Position numbers and translations under genes: made by a program
Notes under the pieces: model-generated
Seen by the model: the letters and a program-made list of their open reading frames with translations, nothing else
What the model was told of the DNA's origin: nothing
Databases searched by the model: none
In this document: in pieces, positions 1 to 11,870 of the stretch
Layout: each line of letters starts with the position of its first letter
Position numbering within the stretch: the stretch's first letter is position 1
NCBI GenBank assembly: GCA_036925085.1
Contig: JAUPFP010000137.1
Location: 1 to 64,000, forward strand
DNA length: 64,000 nucleotides
Reading direction: 5' to 3'
Source: Brachycybe producta
Taxonomy: Eukaryota > Arthropoda > Diplopoda > Playtdesmida > Andrognathidae

Positions 1-115
1 CACTTTCTAACCTTACACTTTCTAAAATTACACTTTCAAACCTTACACTTTCCAACCTTACACTTTCCAACCTTACACTTTCCAACCTTACACTTTCAAA
101 CCTTACAGTTTCAAA

Positions 116-1224
116 CCTGGTACTTTCAAACCTTACACTTTCAAACCTTACACTTTCAAACCTTACACTTTCCAACCTTACACTTTCCAACCTTACACTT
201 TCCAACCTTAAACTTTCAAACCTTAAACTTTCAAACCTTACACTTTCCAACCTTACACTTTCAATCCATACACTTTCTAACCTTACACTTTCAAAGCTTA
301 CACTTTCAAACTTAAACTTTCCAACCTTACACTTTCAAACCTTGCACTTTCAAACCTTACACTTTCAAACCTTACACTTTCAAACCTTGCACTTTCAAAC
401 CTTACACTTTCAAACCTTACACTTTCAAACCTTACACTTTCAAACCTTGTACTTTCAAACCTTACACTTTCAAACCTTACACTTCCAAACCTTGCACTTT
501 CAAACCTTGCACTTTTAAACCTTTTACTTTCAAACCTTGCACTTTCATACCTTACAATTTCCAACCTTACACTTTCCAACCTTACACTTTCTAACCTTAC
601 ACTTTCTAACCTTACACTTTCCAACCTTGTACTTTCAAACCTTACACTTTCCAACCTTACACTTTCCAACCTTACATTTTCCAGCCTTACACTTTCCAAC
701 CTTACAATTTCTAACCTTATACTTTCCAACCTTACACTTTAAAACCTTACACTTTAAAACCTTACACTGTCAAACCTTACACTTTCAAACCTTACACTTT
801 ATAACATTACACTTTCCAACCTTATACTTTCTAACCTTACACTTTCCAACCTTACACTTTCCAATCTTACAATTTCCAAACTTACACTTTCCAACCTTAC
901 ACTTTTATACCTTACACTTTTAAACCTTACACTTTCAAACCTTGCACTTTCCAACTTTACACTTTCTAACATTACACTTTCAAACCTTACACTTTCAAAT
1001 CTTACACTTTCAAATCTTGTACTTTCAAACCTTACACTTTCAAACCTTACACTTTCCAACCTTACACTTACCAACCTTACACTTTCCAACCTTAAACTTT
1101 CAAACTTTAAACTTTAAAACCTTACACTTTCCAACCTTACACTTTCAAACCATACACTTTCCAACCTTACATTTTCCAACCTTACACTTTCCAACCTTAC
1201 ACTTTCAAACCTTACAGTTTCAAA
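116..1224 (+). repeat. 1,109-bp HOR, copy 1
   Basis: The copy runs from one CCTGGTAC landmark (116) to the next (1225), exactly 1,109 bp, or 74 units minus one base. The missing base is in a 14-bp unit just after the CAAAGCTTAC unit at about 293. Internal order is E, Y, TTGCAC units, a TTTTAAACC unit, GCACTTTCATACC, two CTAACC units, the CCAGCC unit, TTTATAACATTAC, and TTTTATACC. Confidence 0.9.
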
Positions 1225-2320
1225 CCTGGTACTTTCAAACCTTACACTTTCAAACCTTACACTTTCAAACCTTACACTTTCCAACCTTACACTTTCCAAC
1301 CTTACACTTTCCAACCTTAAACTTTCAAACCTTAAACTTTCAAACCTTACACTTTCCAACCTTACACTTTCAATCCATACACTTTCTAACCTTACACTTT
1401 CAAAGCTTACACTTTCAAACTTAAACTTTCCAACCTTACACTTTCAAACCTTGCACTTTCAAACCTTACACTTTCAAACCTTACACTTTCAAACCTTGCA
1501 CTTTCAAACCTTACACTTTCAAACCTTACACTTTCAAACCTTACACTTTCAAACCTTGTACTTTCAAACCTTACACTTTCAAACCTTACACTTCCAAACC
1601 TTGCACTTTCAAACCTTGCACTTTTAAAACCTTTTACTTTCAAACCTTGCACTTTCATACCTTACAATTTCCAACCTTACACTTTCCAACCTTACACTTT
1701 CTAACCTTACACTTTCTAACCTTACACTTTCCAACCTTGTACTTTCAAACCTTACACTTTCCAACCTTACACTTTCCAACCTTACATTTTCCAGCCTTAC
1801 ACTTTCCAACCTTACAATTTCTAACCTTATACTTTCCAACCTTACACTTTAAAACCTTACACTTTAAAACCTTACACTGTCAAACCTTACACTTTCAAAC
1901 CTTACACTTTATAACATTACACTTTCCAACCTTATACTTTCTAACCTTACACTTTCCAACCTTACACTTTCCAATCTTACAATTTCCAAACTTACACTTT
2001 CCAACCTTACACTTTTATACCTTACACTTTTAAACCTTACACTTTCAAACCTTGCACTTTTCAACTTTACACTTTCTAACATTACACTTTCAAACCTTAC
2101 ACTTTCAAATCTTACACTTTCAAATCTTGTACTTTCAAACCTTACACTTTCAAACCTTACACTTTCCAACCTTACACTTACCAACCTTACACTTTCCAAC
2201 CTTAAACTTTCAAACTTTAAACTTTAAAACCTTACACTTTAAAACCTTACACTTTCAAACCATACACTTTCCAACCTTACATTTTCCAACCTTACACTTT
2301 CCAACCTTACACTTTCCAAA
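1225..2320 (+). repeat. 1,109-bp HOR, copy 2 (truncated at its right end)
   Basis: This copy is nearly identical to copy 1. One extra A at about 1627 in the TTTTAAAACC unit shifts the offset from 1,109 to 1,110. At about 2320 the copy should re-enter the CCTGGTAC landmark but switches to a CCAAAATTAC unit, so the third landmark is absent. Confidence 0.88.
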
Positions 2321-2833
2321 ATTACACTTTCAAACCTTACACTTTCAAACCTTGCACTTTCCAACTTTACACTTTCTAACATTACACTTTCAAACCTTAC
2401 ACTTTCAAATCTTACACTTTCAAACCTTGTACTTTCAAACCTTACACTTTCAAACCTTACACTTTCCAACCTTATACTTTCCAACCTTACACTTTCCAAC
2501 CTTAGACTTTCCAATCTTATACTTTCCAACTTTACATTTTCTAACCTTACACTTTCCAACCTTACACTTTATAACCTTACACATTCCAACCTTAAACTTT
2601 CCAACCTTACACTTTCAAACCTTACACTTTCCAATGTTACATTTTCCAACCTTACACTTTCCAACTTTACACTTTCCAACCTTACACTTTCCAACCTTAC
2701 ACTTTCCAAGCTTACACTTTCCAACCTTACACTTTCCAACCTTACACTTTCCAACCTTACACTTTCCAACCTTACACTTTCCAACCTTACACTTTCCAAC
2801 CTTACACTTTCCAACCTTACACTTTCCAACCTT

Positions 2834-4256
2834 GTACTTTCAAACCTTACACTTTCCAACCTTACACTTTCCAACCTTACATTTCCAGCCTTACACTTTC
2901 CAACCTTACATTTTCCAACCTTACACTTTCCAACCTTACAATTTCTAACCTTATACTTTCCAACCTTACACTTTAAAACCTTACACTTTAAAACCTTACA
3001 CTGTCAAACCTTACACTTTATAACATTACACTTTCCAACCTTATACTTTCTAACCTTACACTTTCCAACCTTACACTTTCCAATCTTACAATTTCCAAAC
3101 TTACACTTTCCAACCTTACACTTTTATACCTTACACTTTTAAACCTTACACTTTCAAACCTTGCACTTTCCAACTTTACACTTTCTAACATTACACTTTC
3201 AAACCTTACACTTTCAAATCTTACACTTTCAAATCTTGTACTTTCAAACCTTACACTTTCAAACCTTACACTCTCCAACCTTACACTTTCCAACCTTACA
3301 CTTTCCAACCTTAAACTTTCAAACTTTAAACTTTAAAACCTTACACTTTCCAACCTTACACTTTCAAACCATACACTTTCCAACCTTACATTTTCCAACC
3401 TTACACTTTCCAACCTTACACTTTCCAAAATTACACTTTCAAACCTTACACTTTCAAACCTTACACTTTCCAACATTACACTTTCCAATCTTACAATTTC
3501 CAACCTTACACTTTCCAACCTTACACTTTTAAACCTTACACTTTCAAACCTTGCACTTTCCAACTTTACACTTTCTAACATTACACTTTCAAACCTTACA
3601 CTTTCAAATCTTACACTTTCAAACCTTGTACTTTCAAACCTTACACTTTCAAACCTTACACTTTCCAACCTTATACTTTCCAACCTTACACTTTCCAACC
3701 TTAGACTTTCCAATCTTATACTTTCCAACTTTACATTTTCTAACCTTACACTTTCCAACCTTACACTTTATAACCTTACACATTCCAACCTTAAACTTTC
3801 CAACCTTACACTTTCCAACCTTACACTTTCCAACCTTAAACTTTCAAACCTTAAACTTTCAAACCTTACACTTTCCAACCTTACACTTTCAATCCATACA
3901 CTTTCTAACCTTACACTTTCAAAGCTTACACTTTCAAACTTAAACTTTCCAACCTTACACTTTCAAACCTTGCACTTTCAAACCTTACTCTTTCAAACCT
4001 TACACTTTCAAACCTTGCACTTTCAAACCTTACACTTTCAAACCTTACACTTTCAAACCTTACACTTTCAAACCTTGAACTTTCAAACCTTACACTTTCA
4101 AACCTTACACTTCCAAACCTTGCACTTTCAAACCTTGCACTTTTAAACCTTTTACTTTCAAACCTTGCACTTTCATACCTTACAATTTCCAACCTTACAC
4201 TTTCCAACCTTACACTTTCTAACCTTACACTTTCTAACCTTACACTTTCCAACCTT
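2834..4256 (+). repeat. 1,439-bp HOR, copy 1
   Basis: The copy starts at a CCTTGTAC unit right after the CCAACC run. Matching landmarks in copy 2 lie 1,423-1,424 bp and then 1,439 bp downstream, because copy 2 gained one 15-bp unit before TTTATAACATT. A one-base deletion (ACATTTCCAGCC, about 2881) is private to this copy. It holds an internal dimer whose GCACTTTCCAACTTTAC landmarks at about 3161 and 3551 are 390 bp apart. Confidence 0.85.
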
Positions 4257-5350
4257 GTACTTTCAAACCTTACACTTTCCAACCTTACACTTTCCAACCT
4301 TACATTTTCCAGCTTTACACTTTCCAACCTTACATTTTCCAACCTTACACTTTCCAACCTTACAATTTCTAACCTTATACTTTCCAACCTTACACTTTAA
4401 AACCTTACACTTTAAAACCTTACACTGTCAAACCTTACACTTTCAAACCTTACACTTTATAACATTACACTTTCCAACCTTATACTTTCTAACCTTACAC
4501 TTTCCAACCTTACACTTTCCAATCTTACAATTTCCAAACTTACACTTTCCAACCTTACACTTTTATACCTTACACTTTTAAACCTTACACTTTCAAACCT
4601 TGCACTTTCCAACTTTACACTTTCTAACATTACACTTTCAAACCTTACACTTTCAAATCTTACACTTTCAAATCTTGTACTTTCAAACCTTACACTTTCG
4701 AACCTTACACTTTCCAACCTTACACTTTCCAACCTTACACTTTCCAACCTTAAACTTTCCAACTTTAAACTTTAAAACCTTACACTTTCCAACCTTACAC
4801 TTTCAAACCATACACTTTCCAACCTTACATTTTCCAACCTTACACTTTCCAACCTTACACTTTCCAAAATTACACTTTCAAACCTTACACTTTCAAACCT
4901 TACACTTTCCAACATTACACTTTCCAATCTTACAATTTCCAACCTTACACTTTCCAACCTTACACTTTTAAACCTTACACTTTCAAACCTTGCACTTTCC
5001 AACTTTACACTTTCTAACATTACACTTTCAAACCTTACACTTTCAAATCTTACACTTTCAAACCTTGTACTTTCAAACCTTACACTTTCAAACCTTACAC
5101 TTTCCAACCTTATACTTTCCAACCTTACACTTTCCAACCTTAGACTTTCCAATCTTATACTTTCCAACTTTACATTTTCTAACCTTACACTTTTCAACCT
5201 TACACTTTATAACCTTACACATTCCAACCTTAAACTTTCCAACCTTACACTTTCAAACCTTACACTTTCCAATGTTACATTTTCCAACCTTACACTTTCC
5301 AACCTTACACTTTCCAACCTTACACTTTCCAACATTACACTTTCCAACCT
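4257..5350 (+). repeat. 1,439-bp HOR, copy 2 (partial)
   Basis: This repeats copy 1, including the 390-bp internal dimer (about 4600 and 4990), TTAGAC (about 5140) and CCAATGTTAC units. It ends in a short CCAACC run with CCAAGCTTAC at about 5358, where the first K block begins. It carries a rare TTCGAACC unit at about 4699 that reappears 9,083 bp downstream. Confidence 0.85.
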
Positions 5351-5772
5351 TACACTTTCCAAGCTTACACTTTCAAAAGTTACACTTTCAAACCTTACAT
5401 TTTAAAACCTTACACTTTTATACCTTACACATTCAAACCTTACACTTTCAAACCTTACACTTTCAAACCTTACACTGTCAAACCTTAAACTGTCAAACCA
5501 TAAACTTTCAAACCTTAAACTTTCAAACCTTGCACTTTCAAATCTTGCACTTTTAAACCTTTTACTTTCAAACCTTGCACTTTCATACCTTACACTTTCC
5601 AACCTTACAATTTCCAACCTTACACTTTCTAACTTTACACTTTCTAACCTTACACTTTCTAACCTTGTACTTTCAAACCTTTCACTTTCCAACCTTACAC
5701 TTTCCAACCTTACATTTTCCAGCCTTACACTTTCAAACCTTACACTTTCCAACCTTACACTTTCTAACCTTA
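5351..5772 (+). repeat. First K block and following CTAACC units
   Basis: This is the left-most AAAAGTTAC, TTTTATACC, CACATTC series (CTTTTATACC at 5415). It includes two ACTGTC units and CCATAAAC, then TTTTAAACC, GCACTTTCATACC and CTAACC units. It is the earliest occurrence of the K landmark that recurs 23 more times to the right. Confidence 0.85.
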
Positions 5773-8590
5773 CACTTTCTAACCTTACACTTTCTAACCT
5801 TACACTTTCAAACCTTACACTTTCCAACCTTACACTTTCCAACCTTACACTTTCCAACCTTACACTTTCAAACCTTACAGTTTCAAACCTGGTACTTTCA
5901 AACCTTACACTTTCAAACCTTACACTTTCCAACCTTACACTTTCCAACCTTACACTTTCCAACCTTAAACTTTCAAACCTTAAACTTTCAAACCTTACAC
6001 TTTCCAACCTTACACTTTCAATCCATACACTTTCTAACCTTACACTTTCAAAGCTTACACTTTCAAACTTAAACTTTCCAACCTTACACTTTCAAACCTT
6101 GCACTTTCAAACCTTACACTTTCAAACCTTACACTTTCAAACCTTGCACTTTCAAACCTTACACTTTCAAACCTTACACTTTCAAACCTTACACTTTCAA
6201 ACCTTGTACTTTCAAACCTTACACTTTCAAACCTTACACTTCCAAACCTTGCACTTTCAAACCTTGCACTTTTAAACCTTTTACTTTCAAACCTTGCACT
6301 TTCATACCTTACAATTTCCAACCTTACACTTTCCAACCTTACACTTTCTAACCTTACACTTTCTAACCTTACACTTTCCAACCTTGTACTTTCAAACCTT
6401 ACACTTTCCAACCTTACACTTTCCAACCTTACATTTTCCAGCCTTACACTTTCCAACCTTACAATTTCTAACCTTATACTTTCCAACCTTACACTTTAAA
6501 ACCTTACACTTTAAAACCTTACACTGTCAAACCTTACACTTTCAAACCTTACACTTTATAACATTACACTTTCCAACCTTATACTTTCTAACCTTACACT
6601 TTCCAACCTTACACTTTCCAATCTTACAATTTCCAAACTTACACTTTCCAACCTTACACTTTTATACCTTACACTTTTAAACCTTACACTTTCAAACCTT
6701 GCACTTTCCAACTTTACACTTTCTAACATTACACTTTCAAACCTTACACTTTCAAATCTTACACTTTCAAATCTTGTACTTTCAAACCTTACACTTTCAA
6801 ACCTTACACTTTCCAACCTTACACTTACCAACCTTACACTTTCCAACCTTAAACTTTCAAACTTTAAACTTTAAAACCTTACACTTTCCAACCTTACACT
6901 TTCAAACCATACACTTTCCAACCTTACATTTTCCAACCTTACACTTTCCAACCTTACACTTTCAAACCTTACAGTTTCAAACCTGGTACTTTCAAACCTT
7001 ACACTTTCAAACCTTACACTTTCAAACCTTACACTTTCCAACCTTACACTTTCCAACCTTACACTTTCCAACCTTAAACTTTCCAACCTTAAACTTTCAA
7101 ACCTTACACTTTCCAACCTTACACTTTCAATCCATACACTTTCTAACCTTACACTTTCAAAGCTTACACTTTCAAACTTAAACTTTCCAACCTTACACTT
7201 TCAAACCTTGCACTTTCAAACCTTACACTTTCAAACCTTACACTTTCAAACCTTGCACTTTCAAACCTTACACTTTCAAACCTTACACTTTCAAACCTTA
7301 CACTTTCAAACCTTGTACTTTCAAACCTTACACTTTCAAACCTTACACTTCCAAACCTTGCACTTTCAAACCTTGCACTTTTAAACCTTTTACTTTCAAA
7401 CCTTGCACTTTCATACCTTACAATTTCCAACCTTACACTTTCCAACCTTACACTTTCTAACCTTACACTTTCTAACCTTACACTTTCCAACCTTGTACTT
7501 TCAAACCTTACACTTTCCAACCTTACACTTTCCAACCTTACATTTTCCAGCCTTACACTTTCCAACCTTACAATTTCTAACCTTATACTTTCCAACCTTA
7601 CACTTTAAAACCTTACACTTTAAAACCTTACACTGTCAAACCTTACACTTTCAAACCTTACACTTTATAACATTACACTTTCCAACCTTATACTTTCTAA
7701 CCTTACACTTTCCAACCTTACACTTTCCAATCTTACAATTTCCAAACTTACACTTTCCAACCTTACACTTTTATACCTTACACTTTTAAACCTTACACTT
7801 TCAAACCTTGCACTTTTCAACTTTACACTTTCTAACATTACACTTTCAAACCTTACACTTTCAAATCTTACACTTTCAAATCTTGTACTTTCAAACCTTA
7901 CACTTTCAAACCTTACACTTTCCAACCTTACACTTACCAACCTTACACTTTCCAACCTTAAACTTTCAAACTTTAAACTTTAAAACCTTACACTTTAAAA
8001 CCTTACACTTTCAAACCATACACTTTCCAACCTTACATTTTCCAACCTTACACTTTCCAACCTTACACTTTCCAAAATTACACTTTCAAACCTTACACTT
8101 TCAAACCTTGCACTTTCCAACTTTACACTTTCTAACATTACACTTTCAAACCTTACACTTTCAAATCTTACACTTTCAAACCTTGTACTTTCAAACCTTA
8201 CACTTTCAAACCTTACACTTTCCAACCTTATACTTTCCAACCTTACACTTTCCAACCTTAGACTTTCCAATCTTATACTTTCCAACTTTACATTTTCTAA
8301 CCTTACACTTTCCAACCTTACACTTTATAACCTTACACATTCCAACCTTAAACTTTCCAACCTTACACTTTCAAACCTTACACTTTCCAATGTTACATTT
8401 TCCAACCTTACACTTTCCAACTTTACACTTTCCAACCTTACACTTTCCAACCTTACACTTTCCAAGCTTACACTTTCCAACCTTACACTTTCCAACCTTA
8501 CACTTTCCAACCTTACACTTTCCAACCTTACACTTTCCAACCTTACACTTTCCAACCTTACACTTTCCAACCTTACATTTTCCAACCTTA
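5773..8590 (+). repeat. Duplicate of the 1-2,833 segment
   Basis: It carries the same HOR pair as the left end. CCTGGTAC lies at 5,888 and 6,982 (spacing 1,094, one unit shorter than 1,109), and CAAAGCTTAC at about 6,050 and 7,160. The offset from the left copy is 5,772 at the first landmark, 5,757 after loss of one unit, and 5,756 after the single-base A insertion of the left copy. Confidence 0.88.
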
Positions 8591-8950
8591 CACTTTCCAA
8601 CCTTACACTTTCCAAAATTACACTTTCAAACCTTGTACTTTCAAACCTTGCACTTTCAAACCTTGCACTTTCAAACCTTGCACTTTCAAAAATTGCACTT
8701 TCAAACCTTACACTTTCAAACTTTACAATTTCAAACCTTACACTTTACAACCTTAAACTGTCAAACCTTAAACTGTCAAAAATTACACTGTAAAATCTTA
8801 AACTGTCAAAATTACACTGTCAAACCTTACACTGCCAAACCTTAAACTGTCAAACCTTACACTGTCAAACTATTTACTGTCAAACCTTACACTGTCAAAC
8901 CTTACACTGTCAAACCTTACACTGTCAAACCTTACACAGTCAAACCTTAC
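8591..8950 (+). repeat. N block and shortest G block
   Basis: TTGCAC units lead through CTTTACAACC into the first ACTGTC-rich block. This G block lacks three units (45 bp) that every other G block has, namely the CTGACAAACC, GTAAACTGTC and TTACACTGTC units. It does contain the GTCAAAATTACAC 14-bp unit, the ACTGCC unit and CAAACTATTTACTGTC. Confidence 0.85.
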
Positions 8951-9928
8951 ACTTTCCAACCTTACACTTTCCAACCTTACAATTTCCAACCTTAAACTTT
9001 CAAACCTTAAACTTTAAAACCTTACACTTTCCAACCTTACACTTTCAAACCATACACTTTCCAACCTTACATTTTCCAACCTTACACTTTCCAACCTTAC
9101 ACTTTCCAAAATTACACTTTCAAACCTTACACTTTCAAACCTTACACTTTCCAACATTACACTTTCCAATCTTACAATTTCCAACCTTACACTTTCCAAC
9201 CTTACACTTTTAAACCTTACACTTTCAAACCTTGCACTTTCCAACTTTACACTTTCTAACATTACACTTTCAAACCTTACACTTTCAAATCTTACACTTT
9301 CAAACCTTGTACTTTCAAACCTTACACTTTCAAACCTTACACTTTCCAACCTTATACTTTCCAACTTTACATTTTCTAACCTTACACTTTCCAACCTTAC
9401 ACTTTATTACCTTACACATTCCAACCTTAAACTTTCCAACCTTACACTTTCAAACCTTACACTTTCCAATGTTACATTTTCCAACCTTACACTTTCCAAC
9501 CTTACACTTTCCAACCTTACACTTTCCAACCTTACACTTTCCAACCTTACACTTTCCAAGCTTACACTTTCCAACCTTACACTTTCCAACCTTACACTTT
9601 CCAACCTTACACATTCCAACCTTACACTTTCCAACCTTACACTTTCCAACCTTACACTTTCCAACCTTACATTTTGCAACCTTACACTTTCCAACCTTAC
9701 ACTTTCCAACCTTACACTTTCCAACCTTACACTTTCCAAAATTACACTTTCAAACCATGCACTTTCAAACCTTGCACTTTCAAACCTTGTACTTTCAAAC
9801 CTTGCACTTTCAAACCTTGCACTTTCAAACCTTGCACTTTCAAAAATTGCACTTTCAAACCTTACACTTTCAAACTTTACAATTTCAAACCATACACTTT
9901 ACAACCTTAAACTGTCAAACCTTAAACT
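8951..9928 (+). repeat. Short module between the first two G blocks
   Basis: It consists of CCAACC units, TTAAAC units, a single (not dimeric) GCACTTTCCAACTTTAC section at about 9232, a CCAATGTTAC unit, and a CCAACC run (about 9480-9735) with CCAAGCTTAC at about 9558. It ends in the N block with CCATGCAC at about 9756. There is no R, K, T or E block. Confidence 0.8.
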
Positions 9929-11870
9929 GACAAACCGTAAACTGTCAAACCTTACACTGTCAAACCTTAAACTGTCAAAAATTACACTGTAAAATCTTAA
10001 ACTGTCAAAATTACACTGTCAAACCTTACACTGCCAAACCTTAAACTGTCAAACCTTACACTGTCAAACTATTTACTGTCAAACCTTACACTGTCAAACC
10101 TTACACTGTCAAACCTTACACTGTCAAACCTTACACAGTCAAACCTTACACTTTCCAACATTACACTTTCCAACCTTACACTTTCCAACCTTACACTTTC
10201 CAACCTTACACTTTCCAACCTTACACTTTCCAACCTTACACTTTCCAACCTTACACTTTCCAACCTTACACTTTCCAACCTTACACTTTCCAACCTTACA
10301 CTTTCCAACCTTACACTTTCAAAGCTTACACTTTCAAACCTTACACTTTTCAACCTTACACTTTCAAACCTTACACTTTCAATTCTTTCACTTTCAAATC
10401 TTGCACTTTAAAACCTTACACTTTCAAACCTTACATTTTCAAACCTTACACTTTCCAAAATTACACTTTCAAACCTTACACTTTCAGACCTTACACTTTC
10501 CAACCATACACTTTCAAACCTTACACTTTCAAACCTTACACTGTCAAACCTTAAACTGTCAAACCATAAACTTTCAAACCTTAATTTTTCAAACCTTGCA
10601 ATTTAAAACATTGCTCTTTCAAACCTTGCACTTTCAAAAATTGCACTTTCAAACCTAATAATTTCAAACCTTGCACTTTCAAACCTTGCACTTTCAAACC
10701 TTACACTTTCAAAAATTACACTTTCAAAATTCACACTTTCAAACCTTGCACTTTCAAACCTTGCACTTTCAAACCTTACACTTTCAAACCTTACACTTTC
10801 CAACCTTACACTTTCCAACCTTACACTTTCCAACCTTACACTTTCCAACCTTACACTTTCAAAAGTTACACTTTCAAACCTTACATTTTAAAACCTTACA
10901 CTTTTATACCTTACACATTCAAACCTTACACTTTCAAACCTTACACTTTCAAACCTTACACTGTCAAACCTTAAACTGTCAAACCATAAACTTTCAAACC
11001 TTAAACTTTCAAACATTGCACTTTCAAATCTTGCACTTTTAAACCTTTTATTTTCAAACCTTGCACTTTCATACCTTACACTTTCCAACCTTACAATTTC
11101 CAACCTTACACTTTCTAACTTTACACTTTCTAACCTTACACTTTCTAACCTTACACTTTCTAACCTTACACTTTCTAACCTTGTACTTTCAAACCTTTCA
11201 CTTTCCAACCTTACACTTTCCAACCTTACATTTCCAGCCTTACACTTTCAAACCTTACACTTTCCAACCTTACACTTTCTAACCTTACACTTTCTAACCT
11301 TACACTTTCTAACCTTACACTTTCAAACCTTACACTTTCCAACCTTACACTTTCCAACCTTACACTTTCCAACCTTACACTTTCAAACCTTACAGTTTCA
11401 AACCTGGTACTTTCAAACCTTACACTTTCAAACCTTACACTTCCAAACCTTACACTTTCCAACCTTACACTTTCCAACCTTACACTTTCCAACCTTAAAC
11501 TTTCAAACCTTAAACTTTCAAACCTTACACTTTCCAACCTTACACTTTCAATCCATACACTTTCTAACCTTACACTTTCAAAGCTTACACTTTCAAACTT
11601 AAACTTTCCAACCTTACACTTTCAAACCTTGCACTTTCAAACCTTACACTTTCAAACCTTACACTTTCAAACCTTGCACTTTCAAACCTTACACTTTCAA
11701 ACCTTACACTTTCAAACCTTACACTTTCAAACCTTGTACTTTCAAACCTTACACTTTCAAACCTTACACTTCCAAACCTTGCACTTTCATACCTTACAAT
11801 TTCCAACCTTACACTTTCCAACCTTACACTTTCTAACCTTACACTTTCTAACCTTACACTTTCCAACCTT

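Larger units (their letters stand above)
1..2833 (+). repeat. Left segment: two copies of a 1,109-bp HOR plus a CCAACC run
   Basis: Two consecutive HOR copies are followed by a run of CCAACC units (about 2640-2830) carrying one CCAAGCTTAC at about 2708. There is no ACTGTC-rich block here, only a single CACTGTC unit per HOR copy (about 767 and 1877). The segment recurs at 5,773-8,590 with offset 5,772, then 5,757, then 5,756. Confidence 0.85.

Noticed and set aside
903-920. TATA-like or poly(A)-like motifs (TTTATAACC, TTTTATACC)
   Set aside because: They are substituted satellite units repeated in every module, with no transcription unit nearby.
9929-10140. G block as an inserted foreign element
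   Set aside because: It is made of the same 15-bp unit with T-to-G at position 8 and keeps the phase apart from one 14-bp unit, so it is a satellite variant.
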